This document shows positions 12,687-14,014 of a stretch of DNA of 14,014 nt, piece by piece; positions within the stretch are counted from its first letter, which is position 1; each line of letters starts with the position of its first letter. A model generated the notes under the pieces. That model searched no databases. It was not told the origin of the DNA and worked only from the letters and a program-made list of their open reading frames with translations. The stretch is taken from the NCBI GenBank assembly GCA_017451145.1, contig JAFSSG010000037.1, positions 1 through 14,014 on the forward strand, written 5' to 3'. The DNA comes from Clostridia bacterium (GTDB taxonomy: Bacteria; Bacillota_A; Clostridia; UBA1381). A program made the position numbers and the translations under genes.

Positions 12687-13859
12687 TTAAATTCTTGCTA
12701 CACCGCTTTTTTTCGCCGCTTCCGCAACAGCTTTTGCGACCGTTTTTCCGACTCTTTCATCAAAAGCCTTCGGCATTATATAGTCTTCGGAAAGTTCATC
12801 GTCGGACACAAGAGTTGCTATTGCATATGACGCCGCTATTTTCATTTCTTCATTTATGTCACTTGCCCGAACCGATAATGCACCCTTAAATATGCCGGGA
12901 AAAGCGAGAACATTATTTATTTGGTTAGGAAAATCGCTTCTGCCCGTTCCTACCACCTTTGCACCTGCTTTTTTAGCAAGATCGGGCATTATCTCAGGCG
13001 TGGGATTTGCCATTGGAAAGACAATCGCCCCCGTCGCCATTGATTCAATCATTTTTTCTGACACGATATTTGGAGCGGACACTCCGATAAACACATCCGC
13101 ACCCTTTAAGGCATCTGCAAGATTTCCCGTTATATGTTCCCTGTTTGTTATTTTGGAAAGCTCTTTATGGCTATCGTTTAAGGCGTCGTCGCCCTCGCAG
13201 ATGATCCCGAATTTATCAACCATTACGAGATTTTTTACGCCTAATTTCATCAGGTGCATACCGATTGCCGTACCTGCACTTCCTGCACCGTTTATTACGA
13301 CTTTTACCTTTGATATGTCCTTTTTGACTACTTTTAGTGCGTTTAAAAGTGCCGCCGCAACAACTATCGCCGTTCCGTGCTGGTCATCATGAAACACGGG
13401 AATATCGCAGATTTCTTTGAGCTTTCTTTCTACTTCAAAGCATCTTGGTGCGGCAATATCCTCAAGATTTATGCCTCCAAAACTGCCCGATAAAAGATAT
13501 ATCATTCGCACAAGCTCGTCAACGTCCTGCGTTTTTATGCAGAGCGGGAATGCGTCAATATCGGCAAATTCCTTAAATAACGCACATTTTCCCTCCATGA
13601 CGGGCATACCCGCCTCTGGACCTATATCGCCAAGTCCCAAAACGGCACTTCCGTCGGTGATTACCGCAACAAGATTATGCCGTCTTGTGAGTTCGTACGA
13701 CTTATTTATGTCCTTCTCGATTTCAAGGCAAGGCTCTGCAACGCCGGGTGTATATGCAAGGGATAGTTGTTCCCTGTTTTTTACGGGCGTTCTTGAAATT
13801 ACTTCAATTTTACCGCCCCATTCGTAGTGTTTCTTTAGTGATTCCTGTCTTATATCCAT
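12687..13859 (-). CDS. Malic enzyme, short NAD-type (malate to pyruvate + CO2)
   Basis: Oxidatively decarboxylates malate to pyruvate in the cytoplasm. This is the compact bacterial form of 390 residues, with no C-terminal phosphotransacetylase-like domain. AYTPGVAEPC (35-44) holds the catalytic Tyr36; EGKCALFK (89-96) holds the catalytic Lys91; NLEDI (131-135) and FHDDQHGTAI (156-165) hold the metal-binding acidic residues; NGAGSAG (190-196) is the dinucleotide loop. Asp215 at the end of the next strand (VMVDKFG) suggests NAD rather than NADP, which is an inference. RSDFPNQINNVLAFPGIFKG (307-326) is the C-terminal signature. The upstream ribosome binding site is weak (no clear GGAGG), unlike its neighbours. 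It sits 38 nt after galM and 28 nt before galK, clearly in one transcription unit with galactose genes. Confidence 0.94.
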   Translation of the reverse strand: MDIRQESLKKHYEWGGKIEVISRTPVKNREQLSLAYTPGVAEPCLEIEKDINKSYELTRRHNLVAVITDGSAVLGLGDIGPEAGMPVMEGKCALFKEFADIDAFPLCIKTQDVDELVRMIYLLSGSFGGINLEDIAAPRCFEVERKLKEICDIPVFHDDQHGTAIVVAAALLNALKVVKKDISKVKVVINGAGSAGTAIGMHLMKLGVKNLVMVDKFGIICEGDDALNDSHKELSKITNREHITGNLADALKGADVFIGVSAPNIVSEKMIESMATGAIVFPMANPTPEIMPDLAKKAGAKVVGTGRSDFPNQINNVLAFPGIFKGALSVRASDINEEMKIAASYAIATLVSDDELSEDYIMPKAFDERVGKTVAKAVAEAAKKSGVARI

Positions 13860-13897
13860 TTTTTCTACCGTAATTTCTTTTATTACCTATATAAATA

Positions 13898-14014
13898 CTA
13901 ATTCTCTGTTTTAAAACGATACACCGTTTTTTGTGTGTATGTTTCGCCCGGTCTTAAGACTGTGCTGGGGAAATTCGGGTGGTTTATTGAGTCGGGATAA
14001 TGCTGTGCTTCCAT
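13898..14014 (-). CDS. galM: Aldose 1-epimerase (galactose mutarotase), C-terminal end only
   Basis: The last 38 residues of a protein that continues beyond the right edge of the window. They contain HYPDSINHPNFPSTVLRPGE and end YRFKTEN followed by TAG. The EAQHYPDSxNHPxFPSTxLxPGE pattern is the C-terminal signature of aldose 1-epimerases, which interconvert alpha- and beta-galactose before phosphorylation by galactokinase. The gene stops 38 nt before the malic enzyme, with no terminator between, so it is upstream in the same operon. The window starts at an internal Met codon, which should not be taken as a start. Confidence 0.92.
   Translation of the reverse strand: MEAQHYPDSINHPNFPSTVLRPGETYTQKTVYRFKTEN

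Noticed and set aside
12856..13392. 178-codon plus-strand frame antisense to the malic enzyme
   Set aside because: It is the mirror of a gene with complete catalytic motifs; no ribosome binding site or recognisable family.

Overview
The window looks like a chromosomal segment of an anaerobic, probably spore-forming, low-GC Gram-positive bacterium of the class Clostridia, plausibly a gut or rumen Oscillospiraceae/Ruminococcaceae relative. The reasons are the strong GGAGG/GGGGG-type ribosome binding sites, a YlmC/YmxH-family sporulation-associated protein, a secreted dockerin protein, an archaeal/fungal-type Asd, and a ydjGHI cluster as in Bacillus. No close species can be named from sequence alone. 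All genes but one lie on the minus strand.

Region 1 (1-4988, minus): a lysine/diaminopimelate operon transcribed lysA - asd - dapA - dapB - SLOG-family gene. It starts from a consensus sigma-A promoter (TTGACA, 17 nt, TGaTATAAT at 4960-4988). The leader (about 4953-4664) is a lysine riboswitch (L box). Its pairing elements can be traced by eye, including a 5-bp kissing interaction between loops L2 and L3. The leader also contains an 81-codon open frame that I reject as a gene. Downstream of the aptamer, an 11-bp pairing can cover the lysA Shine-Dalgarno, and an alternative pairing with the P1 3' strand can prevent it, so control looks translational. A second promoter lies between lysA and asd. 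A hairpin at 1-22 closes the operon.

Region 2 (4985-5338): a ylmC-like PRC-barrel gene whose stop codon lies inside the -35 box of the lysine promoter, then a divergent promoter region.

Region 3 (5339-6978, plus): one 527-residue protein with FG-GAP-like beta-propeller repeats and a C-terminal SLH-like segment but no signal peptide. A bidirectional terminator follows, shared with the convergent dockerin gene.

Region 4 (6988-7696, minus): a small secreted dockerin type I protein with its own promoter and a 5' leader stem-loop.

Region 5 (7736-11323, minus): a three-gene operon equivalent to Bacillus subtilis ydjG-ydjH-ydjI (zinc-ribbon membrane protein, TPM-domain membrane protein, SPFH protein), with no pspA in view. 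It has a clear promoter. This is the least-understood system in the window; the YdjH-like protein appears to carry two TPM domains.

Region 6 (11337-14014, minus): the 3' end of galM, a complete NAD-type malic enzyme and a galactokinase, closely spaced and ending in a terminator. This looks like a galactose-use operon with a malic enzyme embedded in it.

I saw no tRNA or rRNA genes, insertion sequences, CRISPR array or phage genes. No stretch over 300 bases lacks a gene apart from the riboswitch leader (4664-4984).
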